DNA from: Amycolatopsis alkalitolerans
Lineage (GTDB): Bacteria > Actinomycetota > Actinomycetes > Mycobacteriales > Pseudonocardiaceae
Assembly: GCF_006152065.1 (NCBI RefSeq)
Contig: NZ_VDFW01000008.1
Span: 1-64,000 of the forward strand
DNA length: 64,000 nucleotides
Direction of reading: 5' to 3'
This document shows positions 26,552 to 34,515 of this stretch, in pieces. Position 1 is the stretch's first letter; each line of letters begins with the position of its first letter. Below the pieces are notes generated by a model, which worked only from the letters and a program-made list of their open reading frames with translations, did not search any database and was not told the origin of the DNA. Position numbers and translations under genes: made by a program.

Positions 26552-26575
26552 AGTGAAATCGTGATTTCATTAGTA
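26552..26575. promoter_or_regulatory. Second palindrome, upstream of the DUF262 gene
   Basis: TGAAATC-GT-GATTTCA (26554-26569) is a perfect inverted repeat 47 bases before the DUF262 start, and the surrounding 24 bases match 12921-12944 at 20 positions. It probably overlaps the DUF262 promoter. Confidence 0.5.
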
Positions 26576-26616
26576 CATCTGGTGATGTGAACGTGGATCA
26601 CCAAGGGAGGTGCGCG

Positions 26617-28185
26617 ATGACCGACAAACCGGATCGGATCAAGGTGCGAGAGCTGATCTCGCGGGTCCAGCGGGGCCAGTTCGACGTGCTGGAGTTCCAG
26701 CGGATCTTCAATCGCGACCAGGCCTGGGTGCGCGACCTCGTCGACTCCCTCGTGCACGGTATCCCGCTGGGCGCCCTGCTGCTGTGGGAACCCAGCGCCG
26801 ACGCTCCGCCGCCGCAGGGCCGTTACCAGAACACATCCGACGCTCAGTGGTGGATTGTCGACGGACAGCAGCGAGTGACCGCGATACTGGCCTCCCTCGG
26901 GGTCAGGCCACCCTGGTTCCCGGATGGCCGGTGGGTCTCGTGTGGCGGCGACAAGCTGAGGGTGCTCGTGGGACCGGACTCTGACGGGCACGCGGTGATC
27001 ACCGATCGCCGGCATCGGAACTCGAGTGTGCCCCTGGCGCGACTCGCGTTCGCGGGCAATCACGACTTCCTGGCCATCCTCAAGGAAGCCGGGTTCCCCA
27101 GCGAGGGCGACTTCATGCTGGAGGTCAGGGACCTGCGGCAGCGGGTCCTGGATTCCGAGCTGCTGCTGGAGTGGATGCCCGGCGAGCTCGAGAACGCGTT
27201 CCTGGCCTTCAAACGCCGCAACTCGCGCTCAACCCAGCTCGCGCTCAGGCCCGACGAGCTGGAACTCGCGGTACTCGCCAGCCGCTTCGGGCCGCTGCTA
27301 CGCGACTATATCGACCCCGCGCTCACCGACGCCGAGGCGCACAATCTCGGCAAGGCGTTCACCCGGCGAAGGATGAATAACGCGGTCCAGCGAATGCTGC
27401 CCGCAGGCCAGCGCAAGCTGCGCGCGGCGCATATCGACGGCGACGTGGTGCGGGAGGCCGCCGAGCGGCTCCGACACACGTCTTCACTGACCGTCCGGTA
27501 CCTGCACGAGCATGGTCTCGTTCACGACGAGCTCCTGGCCAGCCCAGCCGTCGTCGACGTACTGCTGGCACTGTTCGACCGCGCGGAAGAGGCCGCCGGC
27601 GACCTGTTCGCGGTGTGCTGGCTGGCGCACGTGGCGGCCGGGAACCTCTTCTACGGCCGCCCCGGCATCCAGCGCAAGACGGTGGACGCCATCCTGCGTG
27701 CGGACTCCTATGAGGATCTCAAGGCGAGTATCGCGGCCGAAGTCCCGGCGGGGCCGCCGCCGTCCGTGAGCCCGAAGGATCTCGTGACGCGCACGCGGAG
27801 GTCCAACTTCGGGACCTACGGATGTCTCTTTGCGCTCGCCAGCGCGACCGGAACCACACGTGACCCGGCCGCACCGGAAGTCCGCTACCCTGACCCCGGC
27901 CTGCGGCTGCGGCCACTGTGCCGGAAACCGGTCGGCGGGCTGCTGGCCCACTATGCCTTCATGACCGAGCACACCGCGGAGATCGTCGCCGACAACGGTG
28001 GCTGGACCCGCGACACCTACGAGAAACTGCGCCTGGACGAGAAAGCGCTGACCGCGCACTGCCTGCCCGTGCCGCCCGAAGGGCTGGGCGCCAAGGAGGT
28101 CGGCGTCTGGTTGCGCGAGGAGCGCACTCCGCTGCTCGCGCGCCGGATCAACGCCTTCTTGGCAGATATTGGGCCGCTGCGATAG
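26617..28185 (+). CDS. DUF262 (GmrS/ParB-like fold) protein
   Basis: This 522-residue protein has an N-terminal DUF262 domain: FQRIFNRDQAWVRDLVDSLV, GIPLGALLLW and the hallmark IVDGQQRVTAI near residues 80-90, the nucleotide-handling motif shared with the GmrS part of type IV restriction enzymes. The C-terminal half (about 260-522) is mostly helical and unlike the GmrD HNH nuclease; I see no H-N-H motif. ATG 26617 follows AGGGAGGTG. It is a single gene with its own divergent regulator and a strong terminator, as expected for a stand-alone defence or stress gene. Antiphage function is inferred from the domain family and the location in a decayed island. Confidence 0.8.
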   Translation: MTDKPDRIKVRELISRVQRGQFDVLEFQRIFNRDQAWVRDLVDSLVHGIPLGALLLWEPSADAPPPQGRYQNTSDAQWWIVDGQQRVTAILASLGVRPPWFPDGRWVSCGGDKLRVLVGPDSDGHAVITDRRHRNSSVPLARLAFAGNHDFLAILKEAGFPSEGDFMLEVRDLRQRVLDSELLLEWMPGELENAFLAFKRRNSRSTQLALRPDELELAVLASRFGPLLRDYIDPALTDAEAHNLGKAFTRRRMNNAVQRMLPAGQRKLRAAHIDGDVVREAAERLRHTSSLTVRYLHEHGLVHDELLASPAVVDVLLALFDRAEEAAGDLFAVCWLAHVAAGNLFYGRPGIQRKTVDAILRADSYEDLKASIAAEVPAGPPPSVSPKDLVTRTRRSNFGTYGCLFALASATGTTRDPAAPEVRYPDPGLRLRPLCRKPVGGLLAHYAFMTEHTAEIVADNGGWTRDTYEKLRLDEKALTAHCLPVPPEGLGAKEVGVWLREERTPLLARRINAFLADIGPLR

Positions 28186-28222
28186 TTGGGGCGTCGACGG
28201 TCTCGCGTCAGTGCTACTCCCC

Positions 28223-28258
28223 CGAACCGGCCGGCGTCCGGCGGCGCCGGCCGGTTCG
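28223..28258 (+). terminator. Strong hairpin after the DUF262 gene
   Basis: CGAACCGGCCGGCG (28223-28236) pairs perfectly with CGCCGGCCGGTTCG (28245-28258) over an 8-base loop, 37 bases after the stop codon. Fourteen GC-rich base pairs make it a likely terminator even without a T-run. Confidence 0.7.
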
Positions 28259-28445
28259 TCATATGTTCCAGCTTCGCCGCGCACCAGCAGGCGGTAGCCG
28301 AGATCTGCGCGATGTCCGGGGCCAAACGGGCCACGGCCGCACGTTCACCTTGAAGCTCGTTGACGCTGCTCACACCCAGACCGTAGTATCTCATTGAATG
28401 AATTTTATTTTTCATTTTTGAACGATCCCCTGAGTTAGGAGGATC

Positions 28446-28847
28446 ATGCAACCTGCGGCCTACCGTGAGCATTTCGGCTGGATGGTGGACGACCGCGAGA
28501 ACCCTCCGCGCCTGCTGCTCGGCCACAACATGGTCGCGCTCACGATGCCCCGGACCAGGGGCGTCGCCGTGCTGGAATACCTGTGCCGCCAAGACATCCG
28601 CAGCCCGGTGCTCGAGCCAGACCTCGGCAGCTGGGCGTTCCTCGCCGATTCGAACGGGCTCGTACTCACCCCCGGCGATCTACCCGAGGACGTGAAGCTG
28701 CTCGGCTGCGGTGCCATGCTCCCGGTGCCGCTGACCACGGCGAACCCCGCGGTGCGCTGGGTTGTCGCCCCCGACGTGCGGCAGCGATGGCTACCCAGCC
28801 TGGCCGCGCTCATGGCGGCCGTGCGCACGATGGCCCGGTTCCGTTGA
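28446..28847 (+). CDS. Conserved actinobacterial hypothetical protein
   Basis: This 133-residue protein has a strong ribosome-binding site (AGGAGG four bases before ATG 28446) and an AT-rich upstream region with inverted-repeat character (AATGA...TCATT, 28395-28420). It reads HFGWMVDDRENPPRLLLG, SWAFLADSNGLVL and VRWVVAPDVRQRWLPSLAAL. The VRWVVAP-RWLPSL ending occurs in small proteins of actinobacteria that I recall as being listed near primase-polymerase-like proteins, but I cannot assign a function. A 33-codon frame starts at its stop (ATG 28847) and may be coupled or meaningless. It is the last gene before dppF. Confidence 0.55.
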   Translation: MQPAAYREHFGWMVDDRENPPRLLLGHNMVALTMPRTRGVAVLEYLCRQDIRSPVLEPDLGSWAFLADSNGLVLTPGDLPEDVKLLGCGAMLPVPLTTANPAVRWVVAPDVRQRWLPSLAALMAAVRTMARFR

Positions 28848-29032
28848 TGGCGCGTCGCGATGCGGCAGGTCGCGGTGGCGTTACAGCGCACATTCCGACG
28901 GCAACGCAGGTTGTAGAACGGGTAATCACATGTCACCATCTGAAATGACGATTGCAGTTTCGGACATGCCTCCGCGTCAGACTACGCCAGCGCCAGCTGG
29001 CCGACGCCCGGCGACAAGGGAGTCGCGATCGG

Positions 29033-30073
29033 ATGAGTACTTCACCCGAGCACCCGCTGCTGAATATCAGGAACCTGAACGTCGAGTTCGACAGCGGACG
29101 CCCAGGCGCACCTCTGCGCGCGGTCGACGGCGTTGACCTTCACGTCTCGGAAGGCGAGACGGTCGGCTTGGTCGGCGAGTCGGGCTCCGGCAAGACCACG
29201 ATCGGCCGCGCCGTGCTGGGCCTGACCGAACCGACCGCAGGCTCCGTCTCGTTCGACGGCGACGACATCACCCGCGCGGGTTGGAAAAAACGGCGCGCCC
29301 TCTCCAAGCACCTCCAGGTCGTCTTCCAGGACCCCTACAGCTCGCTGAACCCGGCCAGGACCATCGGCCAGACGATGTCGGAGACCCTGCGCGTACACAA
29401 CAAATGCTCCCGTTACGAGACCCGCGAGCGAGTGATCGTCCAACTCGAGAAGGTGGGTCTCGACCGGTCCGCGCTCGGGTGCTATCCGGCCCATTTCTCG
29501 GGCGGTCAGCGGCAGCGCGTCGCCATCGCCCGGGCGCTGATCGCGGAGCCCCGGCTCGTCATCTGCGACGAACCGGTCAGCGCACTCGACCTGTCGGTCC
29601 AGGCGCAGGTGCTCAACCTGTTCCGGACACTGCAAAAGGACCACGGGCTGAGCTACCTGTTCATCGCGCACGACCTCGCGGTCGTACGTTTCCTGTCCCA
29701 CCGCATCGTCGTCCTCTACCGGGGTCAGATCATGGAACAGGGCCCCGCAGAGGCCGTCTACCAGGAACCGCTACACCCCTATACTCAGGCGCTGCTGGCC
29801 GCGGCTCCCGTCCCGGAGCCCAAAGAGCAGAAGAAACGCCGCGAGGAGCGCATCAAGCACACCACCGCGCCCTCCTCCACCGGCGCCAGCCCGACCGGCT
29901 GCCCGTTCGCGACCCGCTGCCCGCACGTGGAAGAGCGGTGCCGGACCGAACGGCCACCGCTGGGACCCGCACCGGGCAACACGCTCGTCGCCTGCCACCG
30001 CTGGAAGGAGATCAACGATGCCAATAGGCGGCAGGCGCGTGAGTTGATCGGGTCCAAACCCCGCGTCGCATAG
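29033..30073 (+). CDS. dppF: Peptide ABC transporter ATPase (DppF family)
   Basis: This 346-residue ATPase has Walker A GESGSGKT near residue 47, signature FSGGQRQR near 155, Walker B LVICDEPVSALD near 178 and the oligopeptide-type C-terminal motif CPFATRCPHVEERC. ATG 29033 follows AAGGGAG. DppF proteins form a heterodimer with DppD, and the only DppD in the window is fused to the permease at 5120-7036. With no permease or binding protein near it, this gene most probably belongs to that importer and was separated from it. It could instead serve another importer outside the window. Confidence 0.88.
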   Translation: MSTSPEHPLLNIRNLNVEFDSGRPGAPLRAVDGVDLHVSEGETVGLVGESGSGKTTIGRAVLGLTEPTAGSVSFDGDDITRAGWKKRRALSKHLQVVFQDPYSSLNPARTIGQTMSETLRVHNKCSRYETRERVIVQLEKVGLDRSALGCYPAHFSGGQRQRVAIARALIAEPRLVICDEPVSALDLSVQAQVLNLFRTLQKDHGLSYLFIAHDLAVVRFLSHRIVVLYRGQIMEQGPAEAVYQEPLHPYTQALLAAAPVPEPKEQKKRREERIKHTTAPSSTGASPTGCPFATRCPHVEERCRTERPPLGPAPGNTLVACHRWKEINDANRRQARELIGSKPRVA

Positions 30074-30144
30074 CGTCCCTTCGCACGTATGGACCCACCC
30101 CACGGCAAAGACGGCTTATCTACGACAGGCATGGAGACTCAAGC

Positions 30145-31410
30145 GTGAAACGACCGGACGAACGGGTATATGTGATCGGTATCGGGGCGACTCCAGTCGG
30201 CCGGCATGTAGACCTTTCCTTTACCGACCTGGTACAGGAAGCGTATACGGCCGCGGTCACCGACGCGCGACTGGCCGACCCCGACCGGATCGAGGCGACC
30301 TGGTTCGCCAATGTGATGATGGACTTCTGGGGTCAGCGGTCGATGCGCGGCCACGCGGTCATGCTCCCGCTGATCGAAGAAAAGCACTTCCCCGATGGCC
30401 AGCGGATCACCAACGTGGAAGGGGCGTGTGCCAGCGGATCGGTCGCTTTCCACGGCGCGTGGTCCGCCGTCAAGCGAGGCGCCGATCTGACGTTGGCTGT
30501 CGGCGTGGAAAAGATGAACGACGCCGAGCGCCCGGGCTCCGAGATCCTGCAGTGGATGGAAGGGGTCGGCAACCAGCTGTATCCGGACGCCTACTACCGA
30601 CCCTTGCGAGAACTGGCCGCGGAATTCGGCCTCGACTTCGCGCTCGACGCGAACCGGTCGTTCGCGATGGACTACTACGCCTTGCTGGCCCTGTCCCACA
30701 TGCGCGACTACGGAACAACGGCCGAACATATCGCCGCCGCGGCGGCCAAGAACCATACGAACGCGGTCGGCAACCCGCGGGCACAATACCGGTTCCCGAT
30801 GACGGTCGAAGAGGTTCTCGCCGACCGCACCGTAGTAGCTCCGCTGACGAGGGCGATGTGCGCACCGCGCGGTGACGGCGCCGCCGCGGCGTTGGTGTGC
30901 TCAGAAGGCTATCTCAAACAACAACCGTCCGAAGTGCAGGACCGGGCGCTCCTCGTCCGAGGGCACAGCATCGCCGGCGGCAAGCTCGGCGGTACCTGGG
31001 AAAGTGACCGATCAACGGTACGTTGCGCGGAGCAGACGTTCCGCATGGCGGGCCTCACCCCGCAGGCTCTCGACCTGGTTGAGGTTCATGACGCGACCGC
31101 GTTCGCCGAGATGCACCTCGTCGAGGACCTCGGCCTCTGTCCACGTGGACAGGGCGGCCCGTTCACCGAATCAGGGGCCACCGCACGTGACGGTCAGATT
31201 CCGGTCAATGCCTCAGGAGGTCTCGTTTCTCGCGGGCATCCCATCGGCGCGACCGGCATCATCATGCTGAACGAGATCGCGGCGCAACTTCGCGGTGAAG
31301 CAGGCGAATGCCAGGTCCCCGACGCGCGCATCGCCATGGCCGAGAACGGCGGCGGCGTCCACGGGCTCGACACCGCCCTCTGCTCCACCACTATCCTGCA
31401 ACGGGCCTGA
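30145..31410 (+). CDS. Thiolase-family protein (SCP-x/acetyl-CoA acetyltransferase-like)
   Basis: This 421-residue protein has the thiolase fold: nucleophile Cys95 in VEGACASGS, the EVHDATAFAE strand, and the His loop in ASGGLVSRGHPIGATG near 355-369. The usual second Cys of biosynthetic thiolases (C-x-G-G-G) is replaced by ENGGGVHG, as in SCP-x-like thiolases that act on longer or branched acyl-CoA chains. It starts 72 bases after dppF and could be co-transcribed, though no functional link is evident. GTG 30145 was taken as start; the ribosome-binding site is poor. Confidence 0.8.
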   Translation: MKRPDERVYVIGIGATPVGRHVDLSFTDLVQEAYTAAVTDARLADPDRIEATWFANVMMDFWGQRSMRGHAVMLPLIEEKHFPDGQRITNVEGACASGSVAFHGAWSAVKRGADLTLAVGVEKMNDAERPGSEILQWMEGVGNQLYPDAYYRPLRELAAEFGLDFALDANRSFAMDYYALLALSHMRDYGTTAEHIAAAAAKNHTNAVGNPRAQYRFPMTVEEVLADRTVVAPLTRAMCAPRGDGAAAALVCSEGYLKQQPSEVQDRALLVRGHSIAGGKLGGTWESDRSTVRCAEQTFRMAGLTPQALDLVEVHDATAFAEMHLVEDLGLCPRGQGGPFTESGATARDGQIPVNASGGLVSRGHPIGATGIIMLNEIAAQLRGEAGECQVPDARIAMAENGGGVHGLDTALCSTTILQRA

Positions 31411-31462
31411 ACCGGCTGGCCGTGCGCCCACCCGTATAGCAGCGTGGACGTTCTTTCGATGA

Positions 31463-32218
31463 TTACTCCTCCTGCGGGCTCGCTTCTTGCTCTTCCTGCT
31501 CCTCCGGCTCGGCGACCTCGCCGGCCGCCTCTTCCGGGGCGCGACGGCGTCGTAAGCCGCGCATTTGGTGTTGGAAATCGACGGCATCCCGGCCCAGGTG
31601 CGCGGCCGCGCCGCGCATGCGGGCCGTCGCTGTCGTCGCCGCATCGCGGTAGGACGGGCGGTTCCCCGCGGTCTCGTGCGCGTGCGCCACGAGACCGGGC
31701 AGCACGCTGTCGAGCCGCTCGAGCAGGGTGCCGATGGCGGTGTGGCACTCGGCCGCCATGTCGCTCGTCGCGTGGTCGTCGGCGATCCGCGCCGCTTCCC
31801 CGAGAGCGCGGTAGGTGGCCCGCGCGAACGCGGCGGCGGCGCACTGGGTGCGCGCCGATTCGATCAGGTTGGGTTCGATCCGTTCGCGCCGCAGCAGGCT
31901 CAGCCCGCCGGTCATCGCGGCGAGGGAGATATGCAGCGTGTCGTCGGCCAGGTACCGCAACGCCGCCGCGGTCGTGGACAGTGGGCGCGGCTCCCGGCGA
32001 TGCTCCGCGAGGACCGCGTCGAGATCGTTGAGGCGCTGCCGCGAATGCTCCGCCTCCTCCGACAACAGCCTCGCGTAGTCACCTTCCGCGGCGACCGGTT
32101 TCGCCGTGACGAGGAAGCCCGCCAGCGCGTGTTCGGCATCCCGCGCGCGCTGCAGGAATTCGATCAGCATCTGGAGCTTTTCGCGTCCCGCTGCGGGCTC
32201 CATTTCCGTTACCGTCAT
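31463..32218 (-). CDS. Helical protein with acidic tail, unknown function
   Basis: This 251-residue protein is almost entirely helical. Residues 15-75 (LQMLIEFLQRARDAEHALAG; LLSEEAEHSRQRLNDLDAVL) have spaced Glu and His like ferritin-type four-helix bundles, but no complete di-iron motif is evident. The last 25 residues are a Glu/Gln-rich acidic tail (EEQEEQEASPQEE). ATG 32218 follows GGAGGAG. It is 26 bases downstream of the small gene at 32245-32448, so the two form an operon. A ferritin-like fold is a guess. Confidence 0.55.
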   Translation of the reverse strand: MTVTEMEPAAGREKLQMLIEFLQRARDAEHALAGFLVTAKPVAAEGDYARLLSEEAEHSRQRLNDLDAVLAEHRREPRPLSTTAAALRYLADDTLHISLAAMTGGLSLLRRERIEPNLIESARTQCAAAAFARATYRALGEAARIADDHATSDMAAECHTAIGTLLERLDSVLPGLVAHAHETAGNRPSYRDAATTATARMRGAAAHLGRDAVDFQHQMRGLRRRRAPEEAAGEVAEPEEQEEQEASPQEE

Positions 32219-32244
32219 GACCGTTCACTCCTCCGGCTGGGAGT

Positions 32245-32448
32245 TCAGAAAGGGCGTTTCCTCCTGATGAGGACCTCGACCGGATACCCGTCGAGGACGG
32301 CGGGTATCCGCGCACGTTGTGGCCGTCCGGTGATGAACACCCGGATGAGTGGCATTTCCGCGTTTTCGTGCTCGGTCACGGCGACGACCTCGGGTATCGC
32401 CATGAGTTCGTCCTCATGCCGTAACCGGACCTGGTGCACGGTCAGCAT
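32245..32448 (-). CDS. Small conserved hypothetical protein
   Basis: This 67-residue protein reads LRHEDELMAIPEVVAVTEHE, then MPLIRVFITG and LDGYPVEVLIRR. The pattern (a helix, PGVV-GV-type strand, I-R-V-F-V strand, LDGYPV strand) is that of small sensor-like proteins found beside proteases and hypothetical genes. It starts the operon with the helical acidic-tailed protein. The ribosome-binding site is weak and the function is unknown. Confidence 0.5.
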   Translation of the reverse strand: MLTVHQVRLRHEDELMAIPEVVAVTEHENAEMPLIRVFITGRPQRARIPAVLDGYPVEVLIRRKRPF

Positions 32449-32529
32449 TTCGGCCGCCTCGGCCTCGACTCGGGGCTCTTAACGTTAGTTCGCGGTGACA
32501 GCCCGGGCAAGGTGCCTTACGGTCCTCGT

Positions 32530-33054
32530 ATGGCCCTTGCGGTGTGCCTGCTGTTCGACGGGCCGGCGGATCGCGCCTTGCGCGGGCTCTGGGACCGGAT
32601 CGAGGAGCAGGGCGTACCGACCCTGCGTTCCCATACGCACGGCATGCATCACCCGCACCTGTCGCTGGCGGTGCTGCTGGACTGGGACGTGGACAAGGTG
32701 CGGGCCGCCGTCGAGGCACTCCCTGACCGCGGCCCGTTCGAGATCCATTTCGAGGCTGTCGGCGTGTTCCCGCGCGGCAGGGTTTCACTGATTCCCGCCG
32801 GTCCGGACGATCTGGTCGCGCGGCAGCAGGCGGTGGTCGAGGCTGTCCGGGGCACGGGAGCGCTGATGCACAAGCACTACGAGATCGGCCGCTGGCTACC
32901 GCATTGTTCACTAGCGCCGAGGGCGTCGCTGCGTGAACTTCCGGCCGTGGCCGCGCTGGCCTACGAGATCTTCCCGCTGACCGCGCGCATCACCAGGGCC
33001 GCGCTGATCAACAGTTCGACCGGGGAACAGTGGGCGCTGGCCACCCTGCCGTAG
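32530..33054 (+). CDS. 2'-5' RNA ligase/LigT-type phosphoesterase
   Basis: This 174-residue protein has the two H-x-S/T motifs of the 2H phosphoesterase fold, HPHLSL near residue 43 and HCSLAP near 126. It should hydrolyse or ligate 2',3'-cyclic or 2'-5' phosphodiester ends of RNA or nucleotides. The frame is open upstream, but the domain begins at MALAVCLLFDGP, so ATG 32530 is the likely start. It is transcribed divergently from the small-protein operon, with about 80 bases between. Confidence 0.82.
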   Translation: MALAVCLLFDGPADRALRGLWDRIEEQGVPTLRSHTHGMHHPHLSLAVLLDWDVDKVRAAVEALPDRGPFEIHFEAVGVFPRGRVSLIPAGPDDLVARQQAVVEAVRGTGALMHKHYEIGRWLPHCSLAPRASLRELPAVAALAYEIFPLTARITRAALINSSTGEQWALATLP

Positions 33055-33240
33055 CCGCCGGCCGCGGGCGGCGGAGCCCAGCAACAGCAGGAGCGCGAGC
33101 GACCCCAGGAACCAATGCCCCTCCGCAACCCCGACCGCGCACAGCGCCAGCCACAGAACAACCGTCACAACGCCTCGTTCGTAAGCTCCCCGACTGCAAA
33201 CCATAGCGACAACGGTCGCGAAAACTATAGCACCGGTTGA

Positions 33241-34092
33241 TCACATGCCCTTACGGAATCGTTCGGTGAGCTGTTCACCCCATTGGGGCCGAGCCGGGAG
33301 GACGCCGGTCTCGCCGGTGAACTTGCCGAGAAAGTCACCGACGTGCACGTCGACGGCGGCCTCGACGAGGTCGGCGTAGACCTCCGCGGCCGCCCTGCAG
33401 CGGCGCCACGCCACCAGCCAGACCACTACCCCGGCGACCGCGGCGGGCCACCAGACGATGCCGAGCAGCAGATACAGCACCGCCCATCCGCCGAGTGCGG
33501 TCGCGTCGTCGAACCGGCGGCGGCTTTCGGTGAGGGGCTGCCGCGAGCTTTCGGGAAGCAGCAACCACAGCCGGGACCAGGTGAAGGGCAGGTCGAGGCC
33601 GTAATCGTCGCGGATCCGGATCGCCGGTGCCGCCAGCCGGTCCCCGATCCAGGTCGGGCTGCGCGGTTCGATCATCGCGATGCGGTTTCTCCGCGCGATC
33701 GACTCCGCGAGGTCGCCGCCCGCCTCACGACACCGCTCGTCGGCGGCGGTCCAGGCGTCGCGGCGGCGGTCGGTGAGCGCCCGCCGCAGGAAGCCGGACG
33801 GCCAGCGTCCGGACAGCACGTGCTCGACCGGGGTGCCGAGCGCATGAGCGACCAGACCGGCCGCGAACGAGCCCAGCAACAGCACGATCAGCAACACCGC
33901 CGTCGCGAAGACGCCGTTCTGCCGGGGCAGCCGGTCGGCGAAGCGTGTCAGCGCGCCGACGTCGGCCCAGTGCCGTTGCCGCAAGGTGAAAGCGACGGTC
34001 GCGACGGCGACGAACACGAGGCCGGGCAGCACGAGCACCGCCGCCCACCGTTCGGCCAGCTTCTTGCCGAACTCGGCCAGGAGGCCCGTCAC
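33241..34092 (-). CDS. Membrane protein linked to the CHAT gene
   Basis: This 283-residue protein has hydrophobic segments at about 18-36 (WAAVLVLPGLVFVAVATVAF), 60-82 and 205-232 (WAVLYLLLGIVWWPAAVAGV), with a charged region of about 110 residues between the second and third. The family is unrecognised. Its GTG start overlaps the stop of the zinc-motif gene (GTGA at 34089-34092), so the two are coupled and probably act as a unit at the membrane. The divergent neighbour is the CHAT protease, suggesting it is target, sensor or effector of that system. Confidence 0.65.
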   Translation of the reverse strand: MTGLLAEFGKKLAERWAAVLVLPGLVFVAVATVAFTLRQRHWADVGALTRFADRLPRQNGVFATAVLLIVLLLGSFAAGLVAHALGTPVEHVLSGRWPSGFLRRALTDRRRDAWTAADERCREAGGDLAESIARRNRIAMIEPRSPTWIGDRLAAPAIRIRDDYGLDLPFTWSRLWLLLPESSRQPLTESRRRFDDATALGGWAVLYLLLGIVWWPAAVAGVVVWLVAWRRCRAAAEVYADLVEAAVDVHVGDFLGKFTGETGVLPARPQWGEQLTERFRKGM

Positions 34093-34454
34093 GGTGAGCC
34101 GTCGGGGAGGAAGGTGAGCGCTTGTTCATGGATGTCGCACCGCGGCACGGCGTGACCGGCGCCGCGCGTTTCGATCCGGCCGCAGATTCCGTTCGGGCAG
34201 GCGTACCGGCCGGTGACCGGCCGCGACGGGCCGGGCACCGGTGTCGGCAGGCTCCCCCGGGGCGGGCCGAGGGCGTCGTCGTCGACGAAATCGAGCCGGG
34301 CAAGGAACTCCGCGACAGGTTCACCGCGCCGGGCGGCGAGCACCGCCTGCTCGAGTACGGCGCGGCGGGCCGTCGACGCGGGCCCGCGCACCAGGCGCCG
34401 TAGTTCCGGCAGCGCCGCGCAGAACCGGGCCAGTTCGTCGGCCTCAGCACCCAC
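34089..34454 (-). CDS. Small zinc-motif protein linked to the CHAT gene
   Basis: This 121-residue protein has a helical N-terminal part (ADELARFCAALPELRRLVRG; ARRAVLEQAVLAARRGE) and a C-terminal Cys/His cluster, YACPNGICGR then VPRCDIHEQ, with spacing C-x4-C-x15-C-x2-H that could hold one zinc ion. GTG 34454 has GGGGGAG upstream. It is coupled to the membrane protein and divergent from the CHAT gene, 61 bases away, which suggests shared control. I infer an adaptor role; the family is unknown to me. Confidence 0.62.
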   Translation of the reverse strand: MGAEADELARFCAALPELRRLVRGPASTARRAVLEQAVLAARRGEPVAEFLARLDFVDDDALGPPRGSLPTPVPGPSRPVTGRYACPNGICGRIETRGAGHAVPRCDIHEQALTFLPDGSP

Positions 34455-34515
34455 GGTCTCCCCCAGATCTCTCGAAAACGATCGCGCGCATTGTAGACGG
34501 CGGTACCTTCGAGCG

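Noticed and set aside
7130..28940. Short match CACATGT-x-ACC near both presumed edges of the island as an attachment site
   Set aside because: Ten matching bases of eleven at loosely defined positions can occur by chance; no longer repeat was found.
28847..28948. 33-codon frame overlapping the stop of the 133-residue protein
   Set aside because: The TGATG overlap suggests coupling, but the product is tiny and of no recognisable type.
32911..33204. 97-codon minus-strand frame with a hydrophobic segment (VVLWLALCAVGVAEGHWFLG)
   Set aside because: The upstream part looks like a small membrane protein, but it overlaps the LigT gene by 144 bases and has no good start; left out as unproven.
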